Below, in pieces: positions 53,360 to 63,831 of a stretch of DNA of 64,000 bases (positions within the stretch are counted from its first letter, which is position 1; each line of letters begins with the position of its first letter). The notes beneath the pieces were generated by a model, which saw only the letters and a program-made list of their open reading frames with translations, ran no database searches and was not told the origin of the DNA. Source of the DNA: Ryuthela nishihirai (lineage: Eukaryota > Arthropoda > Arachnida > Araneae > Heptathelidae). The translations under genes were made by a program, and so were the position numbers. The DNA lies in the NCBI GenBank assembly GCA_038380435.1, contig JAWZYU010000025.1, forward strand, positions 30,604,707-30,668,706. The letters run 5' to 3'.

Positions 53360-53745
53360 TTTTTTTTGTTTTTTTCATTTTCGGTTTCTCTCTTCGAAAT
53401 GATTATCTACTAGTAGTTCAATATTAATGTCTGAACAGTCCACAAAATCATTTATCTACAAAAAATGGTTGAAAATACTGAACAAAGATTTAATAGGTAT
53501 ATGGAGCATTTGTTCGAAATTCATTCTAAAGACGAACGCTAAACCGTGCATTATTTCTACTGCCAAAACTTATTAAATATTCGATTAATATTGCTGAAAA
53601 TCTAGATTCTCATAGATTTAATTTATATATTTAACTCATCTGTAACATTTTCCATAGACAAACATATTTAAGAGGCTAGGAGCTTTGATATTGCCTTTTC
53701 ACTGTTGTAACAAGGGATTTCCTGCTTTAGAGAGTCTAATAAATC
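53360..53745. other. AT-rich spacer with faint dispersed-family similarity
   Basis: AAACTTATTAAATATTCG, AATATTGCTGAAAATC and AACTCATCTGTAACATTTTC faintly match the reversed GAGTTATGGAAG family. No gene seen. Confidence 0.35.
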
Positions 53746-54124
53746 GTGGCGGGGATGGCTCAGTCGGTAGCGTGCCAGGCTCGTAATCTGCAGTTCCCAG
53801 GTTCGAGTCCCAGCTGGGTCAGCGTTGAGATTTATCTCCGCAAAATTCCCCGCCCTGCCCACGGTCAGTAGGGGACACCGATTGGCTTGCAAAGACCGCC
53901 ATCCGTCGGATGGGACGTAAGCCGTGGCCCCGTGTGTGGGAGAGCCATACCCTGTGCACGTTAAAGAATACGCTGGATGGCCTTGACAAGAGACTACCAT
54001 TTGTCTCCCAACAGCTGTTCCAGTGGGTCCCCTCCCCCAACCTTCTCTGAGCCTTCGGGGTCCTTGTGACCTGGCCATTTAGCGCATTGTGTACAAAAAA
54101 GTGCCGCTCAGAGGTAAAACAACC
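53746..54124 (+). mobile_element. SINE-A, full length
   Basis: Head GGCGGGGATGGCTCAGTCGG with both boxes; ends AAACAACCAAAAAAA. Target duplication not clear. Confidence 0.92.
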
Positions 54125-54129
54125 AAAAA

Positions 54130-54260
54130 AATCAGTCTTCTTATGGTCAGAAAGGAGACACCGATGGACTTTGAAAAGCCGTCGTCCTTCGGAGGATATG
54201 TTAAGCCGTGAACTCGTGTGCAGGAGACTCATAACCTGTTTTTCGTTAAAGCACGAGACT
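54130..54260 (+). mobile_element. SINE-A body remnant
   Basis: GGTCAGAAAGGAGACACCGA through GGAGGATATGTTAAGCCGTG to GTTAAAGCACGAGACTC. Cut off by the MITE-1 half copy. Confidence 0.65.
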
Positions 54261-54262
54261 CA

Positions 54263-54385
54263 CAACCTTCGTGTCACGTGACACGAAAGTTGCCAGATCA
54301 CTAATTTCTGAACAAATCGTTGCCAGATATTTTTCTGAATTCTGTATTCAACCATAGTGTTCGGATATTTTTTTGAGCTACTGTA
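54263..54385. mobile_element. MITE-1, half copy
   Basis: Only the centre-to-right half remains: CACGTGACACGAAAGTTGCC through GAATTCTGTATTCAACC to the end TTGAGCTACTGTA. The left half is absent; a degraded SINE-A abuts it. Confidence 0.75.
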
Positions 54386-54386
54386 T

Positions 54387-54799
54387 CTAAATCTTGAATT
54401 CCAGCAATATTGTTCAATTTTTAAAGAGTTACAGAAGTTAGAATATTTAACACCAAAAGTTGCCAGTCATAAACATTTATACTCAATACCAATCAAAGTA
54501 CACGTAATATACGTTGTATTAGTTTACTAAAACAATTGTATTTTCAGAAGTTTTTCAAGTAATTCAATCTTCAGTTTTGAGAAAAACTCTTTACTGAGGA
54601 GTGATGCTGCTGCAAAACATTCACGTTATCAGAACTCCTTAAATACCGAACGAAAAATGCCGAAATTTGACTGATTATGCATAATTAAATTGTGATCTTC
54701 AGTTTACCTTCGGTCTTATACGAAGAAATTTTTTTCTTTAAAATATGGGAGTTCTAAATTTATATTTTCATTCGCATAACGAAAAAAAACTCTCTAATG
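54387..54799. repeat. Dispersed AT-rich family remnants
   Basis: TTGAATTCCAGCAATATTG, TTTAAAGAGTTACAGAAGTT and, further on, the complement order (GTGATCTTCAGTTTACCTTC) suggest two remnants facing each other. No coding content. Confidence 0.4.
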
Positions 54800-56345
54800 A
54801 GTTGAAAGGACTATAAAGAACGTATATTAATAAAGAAAGACACAAGCTATGGACTTGAATAAAATGGGTTCTTCCACACTTTTAGGTAGATAAAAATCCA
54901 AAGGACTATGAGAACGTATATTAATAAAGAAAGACACAAGCTATGGACCTGAATAAAATGGGTTCTTGCACACTTTTAGGTAGATAAAAATCCAAAGGAC
55001 TATGAGAACGTATATTAATAAAGAAAGACACAAGCTATGGACTTGAATAAAATGGGTTCTTGCACACTTTTAGGTAGATAAAAATCCAAAGGACTATGAG
55101 AACGTATATTAATAAAGAAAGACACAAGCTATGGACTTGAATAAAATGGGTTCTTGCACACTTTTAGGTAGATAAAAATCCAAAGGACTATGAGAACGTA
55201 TATTAATAAAGAAAGACACAAGCTATGGACCTGAATAAAATGGGTTCTTGCACACTTTTAGGTAGATAAAAATCCAAAGGACTATGAGAACGTATATTAA
55301 TGAAAAAAGACACAAGCTATGGACTTGAATAAAATGGGTTCTTCCACACTTTTAGGTAGATAAAAATTCAAAGGACTATGAGAACGTATATTAATAAAGA
55401 AAGACACAAGCTATGGACTTGAATAAAATGGGTTCTTGCACACTTTTAGGTAGATAAAAATCCAAAGGACTATGAGAACGTATATTAATAAAGAAAGACA
55501 CAAGCTATGGACTTGAATAAAATGGGTTCTTCCACACTTTTAGGTAGATAAAAATTCAAAGGACTATGATAACATATATTAATGAAGAAAGACACAAGCT
55601 ATGGACTTGAATAAAATGGGTTCTTGCACACGTTTAGGTCGATAAAAATCCAAAGGACTATGAGAACGTATATTAATAAAGAAAGACACAAGCTATGGAC
55701 TTGAATAAAATGGGTTCTTCCACACTTTTAGGTAGATAAAAATTCAAAGGACTATGATAACATATATTAATGAAGAAAGACACAAGCTATGGACTTGAAT
55801 AAAATGGGTTCTTGCACACTTTTAGGAGCTATGGACTTGAATAAAATGGGTTCTTGCACACTTTTAGGTAGATAAAAATCCAAAGGACTATGAGAACGTA
55901 TATTAATGAAAAAAGACACAAGCTATGGACTTGAATAAAATGGGTTCTTGCACACGTTTAGGTCGATAAAAATCCAAAGGACTATGAGAACGTATATTAA
56001 TAAAGAAAGACACAAGCTATGGACTTGAATAAAATGGGTTCTTCCACACTTTTAGGTAGATAAAAATTCAAAGGACTATGATAACATATATTAATGAAGA
56101 AAGACACAAGCTATGGACTTGAATAAAATGGGTTCTTGCACACTTTTAGGTAGATAAAAATCCAAAGGACTATGAGAACGTATATTAATGAAAAAAGACA
56201 CAAGCTATGGACTTGAATAAAATGGGTTCTTGCACACGTTTAGGTCGATAAAAATCCAAAGGATTATGAGAACGTATATTAATGAACTTGAACACAAGCT
56301 ATGGACTTGAATAAAATGGGTTCTTGCACACTTTAAGGTAGATAA
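54800..56345 (+). repeat. 94-bp satellite, about 16 units
   Basis: The unit starts AAAGGACTATGAGAACGTAT and includes GACACAAGCTATGGACTTGA and CACTTTTAGGTAGATAAAAA. Variants alternate (CTTGCACAC or CTTCCACAC; AATAAAGAAAG or AATGAAAAAAG; GTTTAGGTCG). One unit is shortened near 55827. The mixed order of variants suggests block duplications. Confidence 0.95.
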
Positions 56346-56757
56346 AAATCCATTCTTTTCTGATGCTTCATTGAGCCACCACCACATGAAGATGCTGGTT
56401 GAACAAAAGCAGATTTTTCTTATCCGCAGATAAAATTTCTTACTTTAATTTGCTTACTCTTGGGTAGAGTCCATCGTTTTAATTTTCTCTTTTCCCTTCC
56501 CCTGGGTAAAGTCCTTTATTCGGTTTCTGTGCCCCGATTAAATTCTATTAATTTATTTCACATTCCTCCTCTGATCAAAATCCATTTTTTTAATTTGGAT
56601 TTAATCGCTCTTGCTAAAGTCCGATATTTTAGATTTACTTTGCCTCCCCTGGAAAAAATCCATTATTATTAATTTGCCTTCCCTCCCTCTAGGGATACCC
56701 AACTCTTTCCAGTCAACAAGCCTCTTAGCACTTTACTGTCGAAATAGTGTTGTGTGT
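56346..56757 (+). repeat. Degenerate repeat of TAAAGTCCATTnTTTTAATTT
   Basis: GGGTAGAGTCCATCGTTTTA, GGGTAAAGTCCTTTATTCGG, GATCAAAATCCATTTTTTTA, GCTAAAGTCCGATATTTTAG and GGAAAAAATCCATTATTATT recur about every 50 bases: an old minisatellite beside the 94-bp array. Confidence 0.6.
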
Positions 56758-57142
56758 TGTTGGGTTGTTTTACCTCTGAGCTGCACTTTTTTGCACACCA
56801 TGGGCTAAATAGCCAGGTCACATGGACCCCGAAGGCTCAGAGAAGGTTGGGGGAGGGGACCCACTGAAACAGCTGTTGGGAGACAGATGGTAGTCTCCCG
56901 TCAAGGCCATCCAGCGTGTTCTTTAACGTGCACAGGGTATTGCTCTCCCGCACACGGGGCCATGGCTTAACGTCCCATCCGACGGACGGCGACCTTTCCA
57001 AGCCCATCGGTGTCCCCTACTGACCGTGGGCAGGGCGGGGAATTTTGCGGAGATAAATCTCAACGCTGACGCAGCTGGGACTCGAACCTGGGAACTACAA
57101 ATTACGAGCCTGGCGCGCTACCGACTGAGCCACCCCCGCCCC
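56758..57142 (-). mobile_element. SINE-A, full length
   Basis: Complete from tail to head CCACCCCCGCCCC. A GTGTCCAAATAGC right flank resembles the GAAATAGTGTTGTG left flank only weakly. Confidence 0.92.
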
Positions 57143-57551
57143 GTGTCCAAATAGCAATTGAAAGTCTCGAAGACTATCTATCAATAAAAAGCAAACCTTG
57201 ATGCTTTTTGTTCTATATTCCTTACGAAAACCAAATCAATTCTCATTGCTTTCGCAGGGAAAGCAGAGCTACGAGTATTTACATAGCTCATGACCCAAAA
57301 ATGTCTAGACGAGAGATTTAATTTTCTTACTTAGCAAATCATCAGCAATACTGAAAGGAAACTTCAGGGAAATTGTCATTTTTACTCCGGTAAATTTGCG
57401 GGGAATTTGATTAAACAGTTTTTTTTAATCCGTTTAAAGTAGGTGTACTAAATTGGCGTTTGTAAAAGTGAATTGCAGGATTTAGAGGATACAGTTTTTA
57501 TCGATTCATTTCGTAATGTGAAAATGTTTAATTTGTGAGAGGCATTTCTAT
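57143..57551. other. Spacer, nothing recognised
   Basis: AT-rich, no open frame or repeat of note. Confidence 0.4.
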
Positions 57552-57563
57552 GCTCAGAATGGG

Positions 57564-57876
57564 TTTGGGTTGGGATGTTTTACCTCTGAGCAGCACTTTT
57601 TTGCACACCATGGGCTAAATGGCCAGGTCACATTGACCCCGAAGGCTGGGGGAGGGGACCCACTGGAACAACTGTTGCGAGACAGATGGTATCTTCCCGT
57701 CAAAGCCATCCAGCGCGTTCTTTAACATGCACAAGGTATAGCTCTTCCGCACACGGGGCCACGGCTTAACGTCCATCCGATGGACGACGGCCTTTCCAAG
57801 CCCATCGGTGTCCCCTAATGACCGTGGGCAGGGCGGGGAGTTTTGTGGAGATAAATCTAAACGCTGACCCAGCTGG
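57564..57876 (-). mobile_element. SINE-A, headless, with perfect 12-bp target duplication
   Basis: GCTCAGAATGGG lies on both sides (57552-57563 and 57877-57888). The element ends at GACCCAGCTGG, so the tRNA part was never integrated here. Also lacks CAGAGAAGGTT near the tail. Confidence 0.93.
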
Positions 57877-57976
57877 GCTCAGAATGGGACTAAATTACCA
57901 GGTGTTTTTTGGAGTCGTGTTTGAGGTACCAAGGACAAGTATTCAGAGCTAGATAAGGAAAGCTTTCATATAGATC

Positions 57977-58406
57977 AGGGGTTCTCAACATGCGGTAAGT
58001 GGTAAAATGTTTGGGGGTAAGCCGTGAGAGCTCAAAAGTCGCTAGATCCAGTAACAAAGTCGCTACGTTGGCAACACTGCTGTGCAAAAATGTCATTTTT
58101 TTGTGTTTATAGATATATGTAATTAATGAACACAAAATGTAATGTGTATATATATAAGTTTTATTTTATTCCCATTGTTATACTATAACTATAGTTTTAT
58201 CTATCTATACAAGGGGTACGCCCGTTACATATACATTTCCAGAGGGTACGTGAAGCATAACAGGTTGAGAACCACTGATATATATGCTTTCTTTTATTCC
58301 CATTGTTATACTATAACCATAGTTTTATCTATCTATACCAGGGGCACGCCAGTTACATACACATTTCCAGAGGGTACGTGAAGCATAAAAGGTTGAGAAC
58401 CACTGC
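57977..58406 (+). mobile_element. hAT-like non-autonomous element, short form with two 128-bp units
   Basis: Starts CAGGGGTTCTCAACATG and ends GGTTGAGAACCACTG. It shares the left-end body with the element at 17885. It retains about 70 bases (GTTGGCAACACTGCTGTGC and an AT-rich stretch) that are absent there, so it looks closer to the ancestral form. Flanking octamers ATATAGAT and CACTAGAT share five terminal bases, a weak target-duplication signal. Confidence 0.75.
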
Positions 58407-58416
58407 ACTAGATAAA

Positions 58417-58460
58417 TGGAAATCTCACATCAAGGCCACCCAGTGTGTTCCTTAACGCAG
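58417..58460 (-). mobile_element. SINE-A short fragment
   Basis: CTCACATCAAGGCCACCCAG to GTTCCTTAACG matches part of the SINE-A body. Only about 40 bases. Confidence 0.5.
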
Positions 58461-58519
58461 AGCTCAACCGTTATGCCGTTATCCTATATTATTTTACACT
58501 CAATGATTTGAGATAAATA

Positions 58520-59510
58520 ATGGTATAATTAAAAATTTTAAAAAATCTCTCTTCGTATACGACACCTAAAAAGTAGAAAATAAACCTAAAGCAAATCGAT
58601 GTTGCAATCAGTCACTGAGTTCGTATTCATTTCAAAAGAGGATCTTATTGTGTAGGTGAATCGGTACAGTCGCTCAAAAAAATATCCAAACACTATGGTT
58701 GAATACATAATTCAGAAAAAATATCTGGCAACAATTTTTTTAGAAATTAGTGATCTGGCAACCTTTGTGTCACGTGACACGAGGTTTGTCAGATCACTAA
58801 TTCCTAAAAAAAACGTCGCCAGATATTTTTTCTGAATTCTGTATTCAACCATGGTGTTCGTATATATTTTAATATATATAATGCGTATGAATATATAATG
58901 CAATGAATATGGAGCGTGTGCAGTTACTGTTCACAGCAAACTGGAGCGGTTGCGGTTAATGTTCACAGCACATTGGATCGTGTGGGCTCACTCACGGAAA
59001 TATTGAGCGTGTGCAGTTACCGTTCACAGCAAACTGGAGCGTGTGCAGTTACTGCACACGCTCCAGTTTGCTGTGAACGGTAACTGGAGCGTGTACAGTT
59101 GCTGTACACGCTCCAGATATTTTTCCTGAATTCTGTAATCACGTGACACGAAGGTTGCCAGATCATTAATTTCTAAAAAAAGTCGTTGCCAGATATTTTT
59201 TCTGAACTCTGTATTCAACCATAGTGTTCGGATATTTTTTTGATCGACTGTACTCTATCTTCCTTTGAAGTGAATACGTACTCAGTGACTGAATGCACCA
59301 TCGATATGCTTTAGCTTTATTTTCTACCTTTTAAGGCCCTGTAGGAATACAAGTAGTTTTTAAATTTTTAAATTATTTTTATTTATTTATATATTTTTTC
59401 TTTGTCACTATAAACACCTACTTTCAGAAACTTTCATTTCCTATATGTGACTCATAAACATCTACCATGTTTTACCTCCCTTTTTTTAGAGTCGTGTTTG
59501 TGTTTGCCCA
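58520..59510. repeat. Inverted pair of the AGTAGAAAATAAA family around MITE-1
   Basis: The left arm (58520-58650) and right arm (59262-59510) are inverted copies of the family at 45690. MITE-1 (58665-59252) lies in the loop. Confidence 0.6.
58665..59252. mobile_element. MITE-1 copy, dimeric with strong hairpin
   Basis: TA-flanked TACAGTCGCTCAAAAAAATA start and inverted end. It contains a partly duplicated GGAGCGTGTGCAGTTACTGTTC region and the same 31-base-arm hairpin (59022-59085) as the other dimeric copies. Confidence 0.82.
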
Positions 59511-59611
59511 TAACAATGGAAACATCAGAAGCTTTAATTTGAAATACGAAAAGTTTTGGTACCCCCGCAAAATTACCGTTCCCTTTTGGAGGAGGGTAAA
59601 AAAAGATTTAA

Positions 59612-60190
59612 CATGAACCCTGTTCATGTTAAAGAACACGCTTGATGGCCTTGACGAGAGGCTACCATCTGTCTCCTAACAGTGGCCCACTGGACCTCTT
59701 TCCCTCAACCTTCTGGGGCGGGGGTGGCTCAGTCGGTAGCGCATCAGGTTCGAGTTCCAGCAAGGCCAGCATTGATATTAATCTCCGCAAAACTTCCCGC
59801 TCTGCTCTCGGTCAGTAGGGGACACCGATGGGCTTGGAAAGGCGCCATCCGTCGGATGGGACGTTAAGCAGTAGCCCCGTGTGCGGGACAGTCATACCCT
59901 ATATATAGTTAAAGAACACGAATATGGTAGACTCCAGTTAAGGATGGCCTTGACTGGAGGCTACCATATTTCTCCCAATACCTGTTCCAGTGGGTCCCGT
60001 CCCCCAACCTTCTCTGAGCCTTCGGGGGCCATTTAGCCCATTGTATGCAAAAAAGTGCCGCTCAGACGTAAAACAACCAAACAAACAAAATCCCTCAACC
60101 TTCTCTGTCCACTTGGGGTCCTTGTAACCTGACCATTTGGACGACTGTGTGAAATAAAAGTGTTGCTTAAAGGTAAAAGTACCCAACTCT
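59612..60190 (+). mobile_element. SINE-A, old tail split by a younger SINE-A
   Basis: Parts 59612-59714 and 60091-60190 (CTTGTAACCTGACCATTTGG, AAGTGTTGCTTAAAGGTAAA) flank the nested copy. The target duplication TCCCTCAACCTTCT is the old SINE's own sequence. Confidence 0.85.
59715..60090 (+). mobile_element. SINE-A, nested copy with local inverted patch
   Basis: 14-bp target duplication TCCCTCAACCTTCT (59701-59714 and 60091-60104). Inside, AATATGGTAG.CTCCAGT (59921-59938) is the inverse of ACTGGAG.CTACCATATT (59953-59971), an unusual short palindrome in this family. The head lacks about 16 bases before the B box. Confidence 0.92.
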
Positions 60191-60232
60191 CATCATAATT
60201 TACATAAACCAACGACGCCTAATTTCCAAAAA

Positions 60233-60652
60233 GGGGCGGGGTGGCTCTGTCGGTAGCGTGCCAGGCTCGTAATCTGTAGTTCCCAGGTTCGAGTCCCAGC
60301 TGGGTCAGCGTTGAGATTTATCTCCGCAAAATTCCCCGCCCTGCCCACGGTCAGTAGGGGACACCGATGGGCTTGGAAAGGCCGCCGTCCGTCGGATGGG
60401 ACGTTAAGCCGTGGCCCCGTGTGCGGGATAGACATACCCTGTGCACGTTAAAGATCACGCTGGATGGCTTTGACGGGAGGCTACCATCTGTCTTCCAGCA
60501 GCTGTTCCAGTGGGTCCCCTCCCCCAACCTTCCTGTGTGGGGGACCCACTGGAACAGGTATTGGGAGAAATATGGTAGCCTCCATGTGACCTGGCCATTT
60601 AGCCCATGGTGTGCAAAAAAGTGCCGCTCAGAGGTAAAACAACCCAACCCAA
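60233..60652 (+). mobile_element. SINE-A, full length with an inverted patch
   Basis: Target duplication CCTAATTTCCAA at both sides. At 60535-60583 the body holds an inverted piece (GGGGGACCCACTGGAACAGG through TAGCCTCCA) whose private variants match the SINE at 59715, 560 bases upstream. Confidence 0.93.
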
Positions 60653-61150
60653 CCCTAATTTCCAAGATGCTGATAGATTATCTCTGATAATACAAAACCA
60701 TCGTCAATATTCTTTTTTTTTTTGCATTTCCCTGATAACTGCTGACATATTTGATGTTATTCGTTCCTTTACTCGGAGCTGCAGTCACAAATATCCTAGA
60801 ACATTCATTCACTTCCACAGGTTTTAGTGGGCGTTGTCGTGCAAATGAGCGTCAAAATCAGTCCCAAGACATTTCGTGGTATACATGAACGTCTTCATCA
60901 CGAAATGAGAACAGAGTTATTTGTATTTCTGGTTTGTGGTAATGTTCAATATCGACCATCAGTTGTGTGCTGCATCTGTTCATTGGCCTTGGAGATCATC
61001 CAAATTCATAAAAGAAACTTTAATGATGGACTACTTTTAGCTGTGACTCTCCTTAATGGAATTAAAAATAGGAAAAGATATAAACGGAATGTTGTAATGT
61101 TTTATAATTATGCCACATTGGGCGACGTAGGCAATTTATTTCCGTCTCCA
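60653..61150. other. Low-repeat stretch with an unsupported plus-strand frame
   Basis: A frame from 60827 runs about 110 codons into the following SINE-A. A TTCCACAG acceptor-like site precedes it at 60812. The peptide (SVKISPKTFRGIHERLHHEM, TELFVFLVCGNVQYRPSVVC) has no recognised family. Confidence 0.25.
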
Positions 61151-61162
61151 CTGCCATCCATG

Positions 61163-61544
61163 GGGGCGGGGGTGGCTCAGTCGGTAGCGCGCCAGGCTCG
61201 TAATCTGTAGTTCCCAGGTTCGAGTCCCAGCTGGGTCAGAGTTAAGATTTATGTCCGCAAAATTCCCCACCCTGCCCACGGTCAATAGGGGACACCGATG
61301 GGCTTGGAAAGGCCGCCGTCCGTGGGATGGGACGTTAAACCATGGCCTCTGGGCGGAAGAGCCATACCATGTGCACGTTAAAGAACACGCTGGATGGCCT
61401 TGACGGGAGGCTACCATTTGTCTCCCAATAACTGTTCCAGTGGGTCCCTTCCCCCAACCTTCTCTGAGCCTTCGGGGTCCATGTGACCTGGCCATTTAGC
61501 CCACGGTGTGCAAAAAACTGCCGCTCAGAGGTAAAACAACCCAA
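61163..61544 (+). mobile_element. SINE-A, full length
   Basis: CTGCCATCCATGG is duplicated on both sides (61151 and 61545). Both promoter boxes match consensus. Confidence 0.95.
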
Positions 61545-61557
61545 CTGCCATCCATGG

Positions 61558-61880
61558 ATTCAAAATAGACACATGTTCGAATGAAGAACGTTTTCTGAAA
61601 AGAATAAAAGAGAAAAAGAAATATTCGGTAGAAATTAAATTTAATATATTTTACGCTGAAATTATTACATGCAAATATTGCGTTTAATATAATAAAGAAG
61701 TTTAAGAAATAAATTCCTTTTAACTGCAACTAAAATTGTTTTAATGAAACTTGATTCTGTAAAACAAAAAAAATTCTTAGAAACAAAATCAAAATACAAA
61801 AAATTTATATTTCGCATTTAAGGGTAGTTTTGAAATATATGTAATTTAAAATCTTAAAACGTCCTTTTGAATAACTTAGT
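61558..61880. other. AT-rich spacer, nothing recognised
   Basis: Very A/T-rich with no supported gene. The degenerate CATAAATTAGGAAT array follows. Confidence 0.4.
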
Positions 61881-62510
61881 AATTATACATCCTTTTAGAG
61901 AATGTGTGGTTTCATAAATTAGAAATTTACATTTTTTGCAGAATGTATGATTTCATAAATTTGGATTTTTATATATTTTTTTTGAAGAATATGTGTTTAA
62001 TAAATTAGGACTCTTACATCCTTTTGAAGAATGCACGTTTTCATAAATTTGTACTCTTACATCTTTTTAAATGTATGCTTTCGTAGATTAGAAATCATAA
62101 ATCCTTTTTGGAAAATGTGTGGTTTCATAAATTAGGAATCTTGCTTCCTCTTGAAGAATGACTAGTTTCATAAATTAGGACACATCCTTTCAAAATTTAA
62201 GACTCTTAAATCCTTTTAAAAATGTATGGTTTCATAAATTTAGGAATTTCACATCCTTTTAAGAATTTTATTTCATAAATTAGGAATTTAGGTGGGGTGG
62301 ACCGACCAAAATTACTGAGGCCCGAAGGCTCGTAATCTGCAAATCTTCGGTTCTTCCTTCTCTGAGCCCTTGGAGTCGTCTTTGTGACCTGGCCATTTAG
62401 CCCATTGTGTGCAAGAAAGTGCAGCTCAGAGTTAAAACAACCCAACCCACAAATTAGGAACCTTACATCGCTTTGAAAACTGTAGAGTTTCATAAATTAG
62501 GAATCATGTT
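61880..62510 (+). repeat. Degenerate array of CATAAATTAGGAAT repeats
   Basis: Units of about 50-60 bases: TTTCATAAATTAGGA, then CTTACATCCTTTT and GAAGAATGTATGG. Highly diverged. Interrupted by the short SINE-A at 62284. Related to 4130-4240. Confidence 0.75.
62284..62450 (+). mobile_element. SINE-A, internally deleted short form
   Basis: The head (GGCTCGTAATCTGCA) joins directly to the tail (CTTCCTTCTCTGAGCCC), losing about 220 bases. AAATTAGGAA occurs on both sides but belongs to the surrounding repeat, so the target duplication is uncertain. Confidence 0.8.
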
Positions 62511-63830
62511 GGTCAATGTTTATTAAAACAAGAAATGATATTAAATAAGACTTATTCAAAGAAGTAATTATATCGATTTTTGCGTATTGAAAAAAAGATA
62601 AAATTATCGATTAATACTTATCGAAATAAACAATCGAATCGATTAATGCTTATAGAAAGGAAAAACGTATCGAATAACGCCTGTTTAAATAAGTAATTAT
62701 ATCGATAAATGCGTAATGAAAAAGTAATCGTATGGATTATTGTTTGCTGAAAAAAGTAATCATATCAAATAACACTAATTCAAAGAAATAATCATATCGA
62801 ATCTTTTTTGTTATTGAAAAAAGATAAACACTTTGATTAATTCTTATCAAATAAGTAATCAAAACCGATTAATTTTTTTCGAAAGTAAAAATATATCAAA
62901 TAATTCCTATTGAAAGAAGTAATCATATCGATTAATAATTCTGCAAAAGTTAATCATATCGATTTCAGTTAATTTAAAGAAATAACCACATCATTTTTTG
63001 GGGGGGTTGGGTTGTTTTACTTCTGAGCGGCACTTTTTTTTTGCACACAATGACTAAATGGCCAGGTCACAAGGACCCCGAAGGCTCCGAGAAGGTTGGG
63101 GAAGGGGACCCACTGGAACAGCTGTTGGGAGACATAGGTAGCCTCCCGTCAAGGCCATCCAGTGTGTTCTTTAACGTGCACAGGGTATGGCTCTCCCATA
63201 CACGGGACCACGTCTTAACGTCCCATCCGACGGACGGCGGCCTTTCCAAACCTATCGGTGTCCCCTACTGACCGTGGGAAGGGCAGGGAATTATGCGGAG
63301 ATAAATCTCAACGCTGACCCAGCTGGGATCACATTGATTTAATGTTTGTGAATAGTAATGGTATCGATTAAACTTAAAAGAAAAAAAATCACATTAACGC
63401 TAATTTGAAAAAGTAATTACAATCTGCGAAATAAAACAAACGAAAAATAAAAAAAAAATGCTTCATTAATTTTAAATATATTACAAGTTCCCTTATGGAA
63501 TGCACTAATCGAGAATGTACTTTAATAAACAGTTTTAAATTGATTAAAAATAATTTTAAAATTAGTTTTCCGTTATGGGCAGATGAGAGTTAATGCTTAT
63601 AGGTAAAAAGCCAATTATGTCAATTAATGCTTTAGACATTATCATGTCAATTAAGGCTAACTGAAAGAATTGATTGTATCCTTAAGTGCGTATTGTGGGC
63701 AGTAACGACATCGGTTAATGCTTATGCAGGGTGATAACCTCAGCCATTTATTCTTATTGAAAGAACCATGCACTTATATCGGATAATGCATATTGCAGGT
63801 AGTTATCAAAAAGATTTATTTTTATTAAAA
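62510..63830 (+). repeat. Degenerate array of ATATCGATTAATGC repeats
   Basis: Repeated GAAAGAAGTAATCATATCG and ATTAATGCTTAT modules with spacing of about 30-45 bases on both sides of the SINE-A at 63004. Old and AT-rich, no coding signal. Confidence 0.65.
63004..63338 (-). mobile_element. SINE-A, headless
   Basis: Runs from GGTTGGGTTGTTTTACTTC to GACCCAGCTGGGA, the same truncation point as the copy at 57564. It interrupts the degenerate array of TAATCATATCGATTAAT repeats. Confidence 0.9.
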
Positions 63831-63831
63831 G

